In this document: one piece after another, positions 1-9,647 of the stretch | Layout of the letters: each line of letters opens with the position of its first letter | How positions within the stretch are numbered: position 1 is the first letter of the stretch | Program-made: the position numbers and the translations under genes | Assembly: GCF_964355755.1 (NCBI RefSeq) | Contig: NC_092670.1 | Coordinates: 16,119,201 to 16,183,200, forward strand | Length of the DNA stretch: 64,000 nt | Direction of reading: 5' to 3' | Source of the DNA: Antedon mediterranea | Lineage: Eukaryota; Echinodermata; Crinoidea; Comatulida; Antedonidae | The notes under the pieces: model-generated | The model's database searches: none | What the model saw: the letters and a program-made list of their open reading frames with translations, nothing else | Told to the model about the DNA's origin: nothing

Positions 1-1079
1 AGTATGCTAAATTCGCGAACGGTATGCGAGAATCATGTCTGTAAAATCATCAATTTAAGGATTTATTTGTTACTTTTTATGTGATTCTTCTTCATAAAAG
101 TACTTATGAGGCCAAATTTTAAGGTGTGGTATTCACAATAAGTTGCTTAACAATTTCGAGTCAAAAGGAAGTCGAAATAAAAACAGGTGCGAAACGGAAC
201 TAGCGCCAAATACACTGCATTCTAGTTTACAGATTTTGAAAACAAAAGAGTAGTATCAAGGTGTATTTTACTTACCAATGATAGGACGGTCATTTTGGCC
301 AAAACAAGTGTTGACCAAACAAGAAAAGAGTACGATGAAATTTACCAACCCAAAAACTACAGCCATCTTCGCAAAGTTGTCACGTTACATTGGTTGTGTA
401 GTAGTGTATGTGATCACGGGTGCGTTCATGCGTGACTTAATAGGGGAATTCCCTCTTATCACTTGAATACATAATTCGGTCGCCAGTGAATAATAACCAA
501 GATTGAGAATAGGTTAAAGCCCCAACATATTCTGCACTAATAACTCCATTTAATAAACTTGTAGATGAAAATATGGAGTATGGAGATCACATCATAAACT
601 GACCGCTTAATAAATAATTAACACGTACCTTGATGAGATTAATAATTGAGCATGGAATGCTAATCTAGGCCTACATCTGCATTGTCATAACATAACATAG
701 TAAATTATGTCTTTTTTTTCCAGTGAAAAGAAATTAACTTATTCTGTTAGATCTATTAGATATTCTACATAATACTACAAAACCTATTGTATGTTTCTTG
801 GGATAATTAAATTAGGTAACCACAAAAACAATATTTATCAGTTCATATGGGCATTTTCCTGGTTTATTTCCAGAAGTTCCCTGATTGAATTCCGTTACAC
901 CAGATGAAAAACGCATTATCGCGGCTGGTAAAAAAGCTTAATTGTATCCAATTGAAGAGATTGTAGGCCTACTAGTATTAAGATCTGGTTATTATATCAT
1001 ACTTTGTTCCAATTTTACAAATAGGTTAATACATGGAATTGTCAATACAAGGTTTGCTGCAAAAGGACACATTATTTAG

Positions 1080-1252
1080 GCCACCCATCAGACACCCAGA
1101 TATTCCGGCATAGGTGGAACGGCAAAGATAAGTGCAACGCAAATATTTTGACCATTCACGACGCTATCGGATCCGAAATGTCGCTTGTGATTGGTCAATT
1201 CACTTGTGTTACGTGACGCCATGTTGCGTTGTAGCCTAAATGGGAACCCACT
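1080..1252. repeat. MITE family C, copy 1 (diverged)
   Basis: It shares the stretch around 1170-1209 (ATCCGAAATG then CTTGTGATTGGTCAA) with 7118-7155 inside a chitinase intron. It ends in a GGGAACCC-type terminus like the copy at 13899-14088. It is a diverged member of a dispersed inverted-repeat family; its left end is uncertain. Confidence 0.5.
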
Positions 1253-1685
1253 TTAAACAACTACCTTATTAATTTGAATAAGATCATTTGAATACCCTCT
1301 ATGAATGTAAAAACGAAAATGAAACGAGAATAAAAGCCAATATCAAATTGTTGTTACTTTGCAAGTTGTGACCGACATTGACGAAGGCCTACATAGTATC
1401 AGTTGACTTACCGTGATGGTGTACTCGAGATCCACGTTTATAATGCTATACACTTTTTTTTTTTTTTTTTAACTTTTAGATTTATATAAATTGAGAATAA
1501 AAGCTACGTTATTAATTAAAATATTTAAATTATTGCATGAGGTTAACCTATCGATGGTATAGGCCTTTAACCAACGCTATACACATATTAACTATGTCTA
1601 TATACAGCGTTATTGATTGAAGGTTTGATGGCGATAAATAAAATATTGAATTATACAATTGTTGCATGTAAACCTACTACTAGGT

Positions 1686-1702
1686 GGGGGGGGGGGGGGG
1701 GG
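1686..1702. repeat. Poly-G mononucleotide run (17 G)
   Basis: Seventeen uninterrupted G residues, followed by CGCGATGG. It is conspicuous in AT-rich DNA, and the assembled length may be unreliable. Confidence 0.9.
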
Positions 1703-2402
1703 CGCGATGGTATAAATAGGCCAAACCAAACACTTTAAAATTACGTGCAGCTCATTGATTGAAAGTTTGATGGCGAATAAAAAACATTAAGTAAGGTGTG
1801 GTAGCCTACACATTATTTCTCAAAAAAATACTGTATATAAAGCAAAGGTTCATTGCTCCAGTTTCAACCGAAACGTCTCCAGACATCAAATTTACTTTAT
1901 TTCCTTCTTGGAAAATGCACATGGTGTACCGAAAACCTCAACATTCTATAATAAGGATTCGTGACAAAGGTTTGAGAGGACATTTTCCATCGGTAAACAA
2001 CACAGGTTGACACTGCACGTCATCCACGACGCCCCACCCGTCCCAACTTCGATCCAACATTGATTTGTTCCTCCACTTTCTGGCAGACATAAATTTTTTA
2101 ATTTTTCACAGCCAAACACAAAAACAAAAACAAACACAAAAAAACCAAATTCTTAATTATTTCCTCATACACAAAATGACTATCAGCTTTATTATCGGAT
2201 GAAGTGAAAGATTAGATAAACACGCAATAGAAAAATTATTCATAATTCAAACCACATTCCCAAGAAATCTAAGCTAGACCGGAATCTATCTTGCTTATTC
2301 ACCCACGGCCTACGGTATATAGCTTCTGTGATGATGGTTTTTCTGAAAAGAGATTGGCGATCTTTTAATATACGTCACCCATCTTACCAACTGGTATAAT
2401 AT

Positions 2403-2410
2403 TATAAATA
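2403..2410 (+). promoter_or_regulatory. TATA box of the chitinase gene
   Basis: TATAAATA lies about 30 bp before a short segment that ends in a good splice donor (AAAAAG|GTAAGG, donor at 2478). The matching acceptor is TTTGTCTTTCAG at 5234, just upstream of the chitinase start codon. The likely transcription start is near 2433. This is inferred from spacing and motifs only. Confidence 0.55.
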
Positions 2411-2432
2411 GAGAGCAACTTTGTCTAATCTG

Positions 2433-2477
2433 CTAAAACGTCTTCCGAAGCAAGCAGTGGACACACACTTTAAAAAG
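2433..2477 (+). other. Probable non-coding first exon of chitinase
   Basis: A short segment 3' of a TATA box that ends in AAAAAG|GTAAGG. It would splice to the acceptor at 5234, giving a second exon (5235-5388) with 69 nt of 5'UTR before the ATG at 5304. The exact start is unknown, and RNA evidence is needed to confirm it. Confidence 0.45.
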
Positions 2478-3411
2478 GTAAGGGACATTTTCACCTTTCT
2501 TTAGAGTTCCTAATTATTCATTTTAAATTAATGAAAATGTGGTACAAATAGAAATAGAAATTATTTTTTTATTTTTAGGTGACTTTGTAGCTACAAATAT
2601 TATGGTGTTTGTAAATAACAAATACATTAATACATATAGTTATCGTTTTCTCAGTATTGTTATCTTAATATAAGGTAACAGGACAAGACGCTTTGTTTTC
2701 CTTGGTTTTGACCTTATTTTATACGGTTTTGAATTGCAACTCTCATTAGGCCTATTAGTTTGTACTTATCTTTACCGTGAAATAAAGTGTGCTGTCGCAC
2801 AACGAAATGGCAAGTTGTGAATCAAACATATCGCAATCTTAGAAAGTTTAAAATATATCTATCGGTGATCATTCACATTTCAATACACAAAAGCCGTTGA
2901 TCGTTTTTCTTGATAAACCAAATGGTTCTTTATTTTGTTAGTCAATAAGGAAATATTTATTTAAAAAAATCATTAGTATTTCTGTAATAAATTACCATTC
3001 CTAACACAGTATTATAGTGTCTACATGACCATTCTAGAATAAGATGTTTTGATTTAAGAAACCATGTATAATTATTTAATTAATTAAGAACAATCAGGAA
3101 CATTTCAGAAGTGCTATTAATAGAAACTGTAATCCCATAGAATAGGAGGTATAATGAACGATCTAGAAGGATAGGAACATCTTGTATATAATTTAGGGAT
3201 GTAAACTATTGTAAGGTTGTTGGATATTCGATTGTAAAAGTTATTGTGAAGCTGTTGTTTAAAGTGCTTACTGGATTGTTGAAAGTTGAAGTTGATTGAA
3301 TTTAAAGCTTTGTGTTTTAAGTAATTTAAAACTTTGTGGATTTTGTGTGTATACTTTTAGGTCACAAGGGAGTTCCTAAAGTATTTTCAACCGCATATCG
3401 CGCGGCCTAGG

Positions 3412-3441
3412 CTAGCCTAGCCTAGCCTAGCCTAGCCTAGC
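3412..3441. repeat. (TAGCC)n microsatellite
   Basis: About six tandem copies of the pentamer TAGCC follow CGCGGCCTAGGC in chitinase intron 1. Confidence 0.85.
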
Positions 3442-3488
3442 TCAGAAACATATGTAAAGGGAGTTTGTGACAATTGCATTGACATTTA

Positions 3489-4261
3489 GTTTGTAATTAA
3501 CAAATGCTTTTATTCCACTACAAAGAAAGTAAAATTGGTTTGAAGAATGTGTGCGAAGTGACTGTAAAAATATTGTTGAATATTCCATTTTAATGTAAAA
3601 TAGGCCTAATAATATAGGCCTTAGTTATCGACTTTGACCAAAAGTTTGATCGAAAATAATGTATTTACCTGAAAAAAATTTAATATTTTTTTTATGGAAG
3701 TGATTAACTTTATTAAAACTACAAAATAACATATTCAAAGTCTGGTTTAATTAATCTTCATTTTTCATGTTTTTGGGGGACAATACATCTTTAAAACATC
3801 TGTTTTGTACCAATTTTTCCCTCCCACACATTTTTAGCTTTTAAACACGTAGTTACATGTTTAGCGTGTTTAAAACCTAAACGTGTTAGCTAGCTATCAT
3901 GTTGTTTTCCTCCACTCATTTAGCAGTCACATGTCACTATTATGTTTAGTCAACATGTTTAGGTACGTTTTTAGCGTTGCATGCATAAAATTATATGATT
4001 TTACTGTATCTATATTTCCGAAGTATCGTAGTAATATTTGGTGATACAACATATCCCACGTGTTTCACAGTGTATAATCTAGTAGTAACATACCCCTTAA
4101 CCTAACCTTACATGATACAGGCAACATGTTGTATCACCAAATATTCCTATGATAGCCTACTTTTGAACTAGATACAGTACCGAGAATCGGATGCCATTTT
4201 GCATAAATTCTTCAAACCAATTTTCACTTTCTTAGTATAGTGGAATATTTCAATTACAAAT
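3489..4261. mobile_element. Foldback element with nested MITE insertion
   Basis: The left arm 3489-3546 pairs with the reverse complement of 4209-4261; both carry the blocks TTTGTAATT, ATTCCACTA and AATTGGTTTGAAGAAT. A second inner pair, 4000-4052 and 4126-4178, contains a perfect 19-bp inverted match (AATATTTGGTGATACAACA at 4032-4050 with its complement at 4126-4144). The left arm is interrupted by several hundred bases that include a MITE family B copy ending at 3794, so the MITE is younger. No coding capacity is seen. Confidence 0.65.
3622..3794 (-). mobile_element. MITE family B, partial copy
   Basis: It ends in GGACAATACATCTTTAA, the terminal repeat shared with 4843-5066, 26699-27063 and 49488-49818. 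Its interior matches the same copies in reverse orientation: the CTTCATTTTTCATG block, and the GTATTTACCTG block near 3660. The opposite terminus is missing. Confidence 0.6.
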
Positions 4262-4283
4262 TATATGTAAATACGATTTCGAT

Positions 4284-4552
4284 CCAAGTCGGCCCTAAAC
4301 CGTCTCGGCCAAAGTCAAGTCGGCCCCAAGTCAAGTCGGCCCCAAGATAGATAGTAATTAAATCATAATAATATTAAGTAATTTTTGCGTTCCATACTTT
4401 ATTGTGGCCGAGTTGACCGATTAGTTTTTGGCCGAGTTGACGTGAGGCTGAGTTGACTTGAGGCCGAGTTGACTTGAGGCCGAGTTGACTTGGGGCCGAC
4501 TTGACGTGGGGCCGACTTGACTTTGGCCGAGACGGTTTGGGGCCGACTTGAC
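4284..4552. repeat. Foldback element whose arms are 16-bp tandem repeats
   Basis: The left arm (4284-4346) carries AAGTCGGCCC, ACCGTCTCGGCC and AAGTCAAGTCGGCCCC. It is the reverse complement of the right arm (about 4486-4552). The right side (4407-4552) is also a tandem array of 16- to 17-bp units of the type GGCCGAGTTGACTTGA. An AT-rich spacer separates the arms. The open minus-strand frame across it is an artefact of the array. Confidence 0.75.
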
Positions 4553-4842
4553 CTACACCCATATGGAGATACAGAACTGGCAAAAATCGGGTGGGATTAG
4601 TTAATAATGATATGAGGGAAATAAGAGACAATGACAAGATATACCACTAACTGGAAGATTTCTAAAAACCAATCCAGATTTCATTGGTTTTTAACCCCAG
4701 GAAACACAACAGAAAGTAGTTGATCCCACCACTTCAACCATAAATGAGCTAAGTTCGTTCATTTCCGATTCTTCATGTTTTTAATCTTCTTAACCTAAAC
4801 TTGAAACACTTGACAATTCAATTGTCGAGTGCTAGATTGAGG

Positions 4843-5066
4843 TTAAAGATGTATTGCCCCCAAAAACATGAAAAATGAAGATGAATTAAATCAGATTTTG
4901 AATAGGCCTATGTTATTTTTAACAAAGTTAATCACTTCCATAGAAAAAAAAATATTTTCACCTATAAATTGACAAAATAAATCCATTGACTGGCAGCCAA
5001 AAAAATGGCATATTCAACAAAAATGTTGTTAAAAATTATTTTTTCAGAGGGACAATACATCTTTAA
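4843..5066 (+). mobile_element. MITE family B, copy with both termini
   Basis: It is bounded by TTAAAGATGTATTG and CAATACATCTTTAA inverted termini. Its interior matches the copies at 26699-27063 and 49488-49818. The terminal TTAA on both sides could be a target duplication or part of the terminal repeat. It is non-coding and lies in chitinase intron 1. Confidence 0.75.
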
Positions 5067-5303
5067 GAAAAGTTTATTTTTAGCCCTTTTCTATTCCAAT
5101 CCAATATTTATACTTATTGGTTTAAAAAGTTAGACAAGGCCAAGATCAGGGAGAAGATTATCACATACGGCACTGTATTTCTCTACTTTTGGAAGTTCCG
5201 TGTATGATGTGAGCATATTGTTTGTCTTTCAGATATTGGTTTGATTAATATTAATAGTGACTACATAGGCCTACATAATATATTCAACATCTACACTGAC
5301 GGA

Positions 5304-8300
5304 ATGATTATCATCTCATTTATAATTTCTAGCTTGATTTCTGTAGGATTTACCAAATCTTACATTCAAATTCCACTGGAAAATACAGGTTAGTTACCAC
5401 AAGGGTTGTTTGATAGCCTAGGTTACCGTAAATATTGGAAAAAGTGAACCTGTTGCAATGACGAAGGATAAGATATTACTGAGTTAATACTTTTATGAAT
5501 TTCAGATACTGGGTACCGCCGCGTATGTTACCATACCAACTGGTCTCAATATCGACCTGGTATTGGTCACTTTGAACCAGCTGACATTGACACGTCACTA
5601 TGTACTCATCTTATCTACTCTTTTGCGAAATGTGAGGATAACCAACTAAAGAGTTACGAATGGAACGACGAATCAACAGAATGGTCCAAAGGAAACTTTG
5701 AGAAATTTAACGAATTAAAATTACGGAACCGTAATTTGAAGACGCTCCTAGCGGTTGGAGGCTGGAACCATGCGTCGGAAGGCTTTACGACAATGGTCGC
5801 GTCAGATGCATCTAGGGCTGCCTTCATCAACCAGACTATTCAGTACCTTAGAAAATGGGGATTTGACGGGTTAGATTTGGATTGGGAATACCCCTGTGCT
5901 AGAGGTGGCAACCCAGAAGATAAAAAGCGGTTTACCGCATTAGTGAAGGTAATGGGATGTCTATTGGAACATTATTATAGTCACGTATAACAATTAAGTT
6001 CCAGGTGCACGGGAGCTCCAACATTCTGTTGCTGTAATATAGATTTCATAATAATAGACACAATACTATCTGCCGTGATGTTGGGTAACCCGATGTTTCT
6101 TGTCTTTAACTGTCAATATTGTCTATTTTTAGGAATTAAGGATAGCTTTTCATAAAGAAGTTGAACGTACGAAAGGAAAGGAAAGATTACTTCTTACGGC
6201 CGCCGTGGCAGCAGGAGAAGACAAAATAAAAGCCGGTTATGAAATCGGATTATTATCTGTGTGAGTAGAGGCCTCCTTTTTGTCAAAAGACGTATACAGG
6301 AAAAGAATCGAGTTTCACAAAAATGGATCACGTGTCAATGAATATCATGGTAAAATTTCACTTTTTATAACCTATTTTTGTCCACAGATATTTTGATTTT
6401 ATTAGTGTTATGACCTATGACCTGCACGGAAGTTGGGATACAGTAACAGGAATGCACAGTGCTTTACACAGACATCCTTCTGAAAAGGGAGGACCTAATG
6501 CTAAGCTGAATCAGGTACAGTAGTTTTTGGCAAAGACGTGTTTAAACACATTATTATTCGTACCTTATGCTATAAGTAGACCGTTCACCATAAAGCTATA
6601 TGGCCGTATAGTGGAGCAAATGCGGTAATAGAAGTAGTAGACAATGTTCATGTACTAATACACCTATACTATACAGTATACGGTATACTTTCAGGTTGTT
6701 CATTTTTACTAACTTCGATCGTTACCTTATTTAGGCAAGTGCAATAAAAATGTGGATTGATGGTGGCACACCACCGGCCAAGTTAAATCTTGGTATTCCA
6801 ACATATGGACGCACATTTAAACTGGAAGATGAATCCAATAATGGTGTTGGTGCGCCTGCTTCAGGAGGAGGTGACGCGGGTCAATTTACGCGGGAAAAGG
6901 GATTTCTGTCATACTACGAGGTAAGCAGAATTTTCATTCAGGAAGTATCGTCATCATTATAGGCCTAGTTATTGTCAAAATCAACATTGTTAAACAATGT
7001 TTTCATTTGACGTACAATATGGTTTCTACATCATTCGTAAAGCTTGGAATTAATTAGACGCTCGCAAGGCATTAACTGCATCGCAAGTAAATTAACCAAT
7101 CATGACGCGTGGCCCATCCGAAATGCCTCTTGTGATTGGTCAACTTACTTGCGTTGTGCCTACGTCGTCCAGGTGGGAACAAATCATATGCAATACCTGT
7201 CATCAGAATTACATTATTGAATTTTCATTCTTAAAGATTTGCAAGAAACTTGAAGCCGGTGGAATGAAAGTTTGGGATCCTGTTCGAAAGGTACCATACG
7301 CATACTGGGGAAACCAGTGGGTGTCGTACGATGACAAGACAAGCATTGCCCTCAAGGTAAATTAACATTATATTACAACATTTTTATTCCAGTCATTACT
7401 GGAAACACTGAATAAAGAACGATTAAACACGTCTTTCAGAGCGTTTAGTTTGTGTAGTATAACTGACGACTGATCTCTAATAAAAAAAATTCTTGTCAAT
7501 GTTAGGTTGATTGGATGAAAGCTAAAGATCTTGGTGGTGTCATGATTTGGGCTTTAGATCTGGATGACTACAACGGCAACTGCGGTGAGAAATGGCCTCT
7601 GATGAAGAAAATTAAATCACAATTAGAAACAAGTAAGTATTAGTACCTTGACATTATAGTATGCAATATATTTTGTAATGCAGTCACGTAGGTGATGTGG
7701 CGCTGTATGTAAGGTTTATGGCCTTTGGTACATGCAACACATGTGATACTGAGATAACGAGAATTAGCTATGTTTTGTGTTTGATCATAATTATGCTTAT
7801 TATTTGTGTAATATACACCGTATACATCTTTTGTTCCAATAGACATACGTGCAGTAAACCCATCCGGAAATGAAGGTGATGTACAAACTGTTGCCATACC
7901 TACGACGCTAGCGCCTACGACAACGTTTGACAGCTTCAGTTGTCTAGGAAAACCAACTGCTGTTTATCCAAATCCCAGTGACTGTACATCATTCATAATC
8001 TGCATCAGTGGCTCTAGGCACGACGTGCAGTGTCAAAATGCTTTTCATTGGAACGCTGTGACCAACCAGTGTGATCCACCAGCCGTAGCCAATTGTGATA
8101 CTACTACAACTACCGTCCCACCTCCAACGACTGTCCCACCTCCAACGACCGTCCCACCTCCAACGACCATGACGTCATCCTCTTGTGAAGGAATCACATC
8201 TGGACTTCGGGTATACCCGTCTGATTGTTCGAAGTTTTTCTTTTGTCATCAAGGAAGAGCGATTGACATAAACTCGTGCCCTTCTGGTAAACTCTTTGAC

Positions 8301-9008
8301 CCACTGACACACCTCTGTAAAAATGCCAATGAGGTAATTTGCGAAGATTCGTCAGAAGAGGCAGTAGAAGTGGAATCTGTATGTAAAGGCATGTATGGAG
8401 GTAGTCGAGTTCGTCATCCAACTGATTGCTCAAAGTACCACATTTGCAGAAATGGTGAGATAGACGATACGCGGTCATGCCCACCTGATATGCTGTTTAG
8501 CTCTATTCAACGATATTGCGACTGGCCTAACTTTGTTTTCTGTCGCAATTATAAGCAACAACAAGAAGAAAATAGCAAAACTACACCTCATTCAACGACA
8601 CAATTACCTCCAACAACAGAAACACAAGTTGTAAACGTAGACGAGTTCTGCTTATCACGGCAGAACGGTTACTACGCACATCCTTACGACTGTAACGGGT
8701 ACATTCGTTGCTTACGCACCAGAACATACATAAAACAATGCTCACACAACCTTCATTGGAATGAAAACGCGAATGCTTGTGATTGGCCACAGAATACCAT
8801 ATGCCGATCACAGACTGCAGCGCAGGTAGAAAATGACGCGATGGTAGATACCGCTGGCGCGTTCGCATGCTCTGGTCGAGCAGACGGCAAATATCCGGAC
8901 TCTGCAGATGCACATAAATGGTATTGGTGCGTCTATGGTAAACTGCATCATATGACTTGTCCAGATAAACTTGTTTGGGATAATGATCTAAAAGTTTGCA
9001 ACTGGTGA
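5304..9008 (+). CDS. Secreted GH18 chitinase with five CBM14 chitin-binding domains
   Basis: Endo-acting family 18 chitinase, predicted to be secreted and to hydrolyse beta-1,4-linked GlcNAc in chitin. Coding exons: 5304-5388, 5506-5948, 6133-6260, 6388-6514, 6735-6920, 7237-7356, 7506-7632, 7843-9008. All have GT-AG borders and joining phases, giving 793 aa. The start was chosen because MIIISFIISSLISVGF is a clear signal peptide reading in frame into the GH18 domain. The GH18 domain (about 30-405) carries the catalytic motif DGLDLDWEYP at 149-158, with acid/base Glu156, plus LLAVGGWN, MTYDLHGSWD and MIWALDLDD, so it looks active. Five CBM14 modules start at about Cys439, 520, 586, 675 and 748; a T/V/P-rich linker (about 491-517) follows the first. 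The last module has only four cysteines. Poly(A) signals AATAAA are at 9140 and 9175. The role could be digestive, defensive or in matrix remodelling; the sequence does not decide. Confidence 0.95.
7057..7170. repeat. MITE family C, copy 2 (in chitinase intron 6)
   Basis: It shares ATCCGAAATG and CTTGTGATTGGTCAA with 1170-1209 and ends in GTGGGAAC like the copy at 13899-14088. It lies between the exons ending at 6920 and starting at 7237. The short open frame across it is not a gene. Confidence 0.55.
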
Positions 9009-9139
9009 ATATGAACCAGTTGAAATATACTTAATGTCATTATTTGTACATGCCGCAGGCCATATTATTAGTTATTAGGTATGTGTAAAGTTCGTTCGGT
9101 AGAATTTAAAGAAAAGTGAAAACCATCGTAGATTTATAA

Positions 9140-9180
9140 AATAAAACAAAGTGTGTATAGATTTATATTTTAAAAATAAA
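9140..9180 (+). terminator. Poly(A) signals of chitinase
   Basis: Two AATAAA hexamers, at 9140-9145 and 9175-9180, lie 130-170 nt downstream of the stop codon. They support 9008 as the true end of the protein rather than an exon border. Confidence 0.6.
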
Positions 9181-9192
9181 ATCATTTTCTAT

Positions 9193-9324
9193 ATTGAAAA
9201 CGTTGTGATCGTCTGATTTGTTGACAGTGACCTGCGGTATGCCTATTTAAAAGTCTTAGACAGTAGCTTAATATATCTTACAGTTCGGAAATAAGCAGCT
9301 GCTGTGCACGATTTATTTTTGATG
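9193..9324. repeat. ~133-bp duplicated segment, copy 1
   Basis: Near-identical to 12193-12331 in F8A intron 6; the shared blocks include GAAAACGTTGTGATCGTCTG and AATAAGCAGCTGCTGTGCAC. This copy starts just after the chitinase poly(A) signal. Origin unknown. Confidence 0.85.
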
Positions 9325-9647
9325 TAAGTTATGTGACTGTTTATTCTGTGGCTAAACTGTCAGCAGGCTGCAGGAACATGTTCTATGAAAATTGAAACTT
9401 TGTGACGAGATAAATCACAGTCAACAATAAAACAATTATTATTATATTATTTAGTGCTAAAAACACACACTGTTTATTTTATAATATTGGAAGTTCTTGA
9501 TACTTTAAATCACCTGTGTTCAGTTAGGTAACAAACACGAACAAACAACATCAAAAAGTTTTACTCCGTAATAAAAATAGAGGGCGCAAGACAAAATCAT
9601 AAAAACAATAGAGGAGAGGTACGTACGGTGGAAGTAACAAACTGAAA

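Larger units (their letters stand above)
1..2402. other. Non-coding upstream region, no gene recognised
   Basis: AT-rich DNA with short stop-rich frames and no family resemblance in any of them. It holds a poly-G run at 1686-1702, a poly-T run near 1450 and a fragment of a dispersed MITE-like repeat at about 1080-1252. Two A-rich CAAA-type simple stretches lie near 2110-2150. It is presumed upstream intergenic DNA of the chitinase gene. Confidence 0.6.

Noticed and set aside
4374-4637. 87-residue minus-strand frame rich in SRP and LGL repeats
   Set aside because: Caused by the 16-bp tandem units of the foldback element, not a gene.
8194-8913. Minus-strand frames of 96 and 110 residues
   Set aside because: They are antisense to the CBM14-coding exon of chitinase, which has clear domain matches on the + strand.
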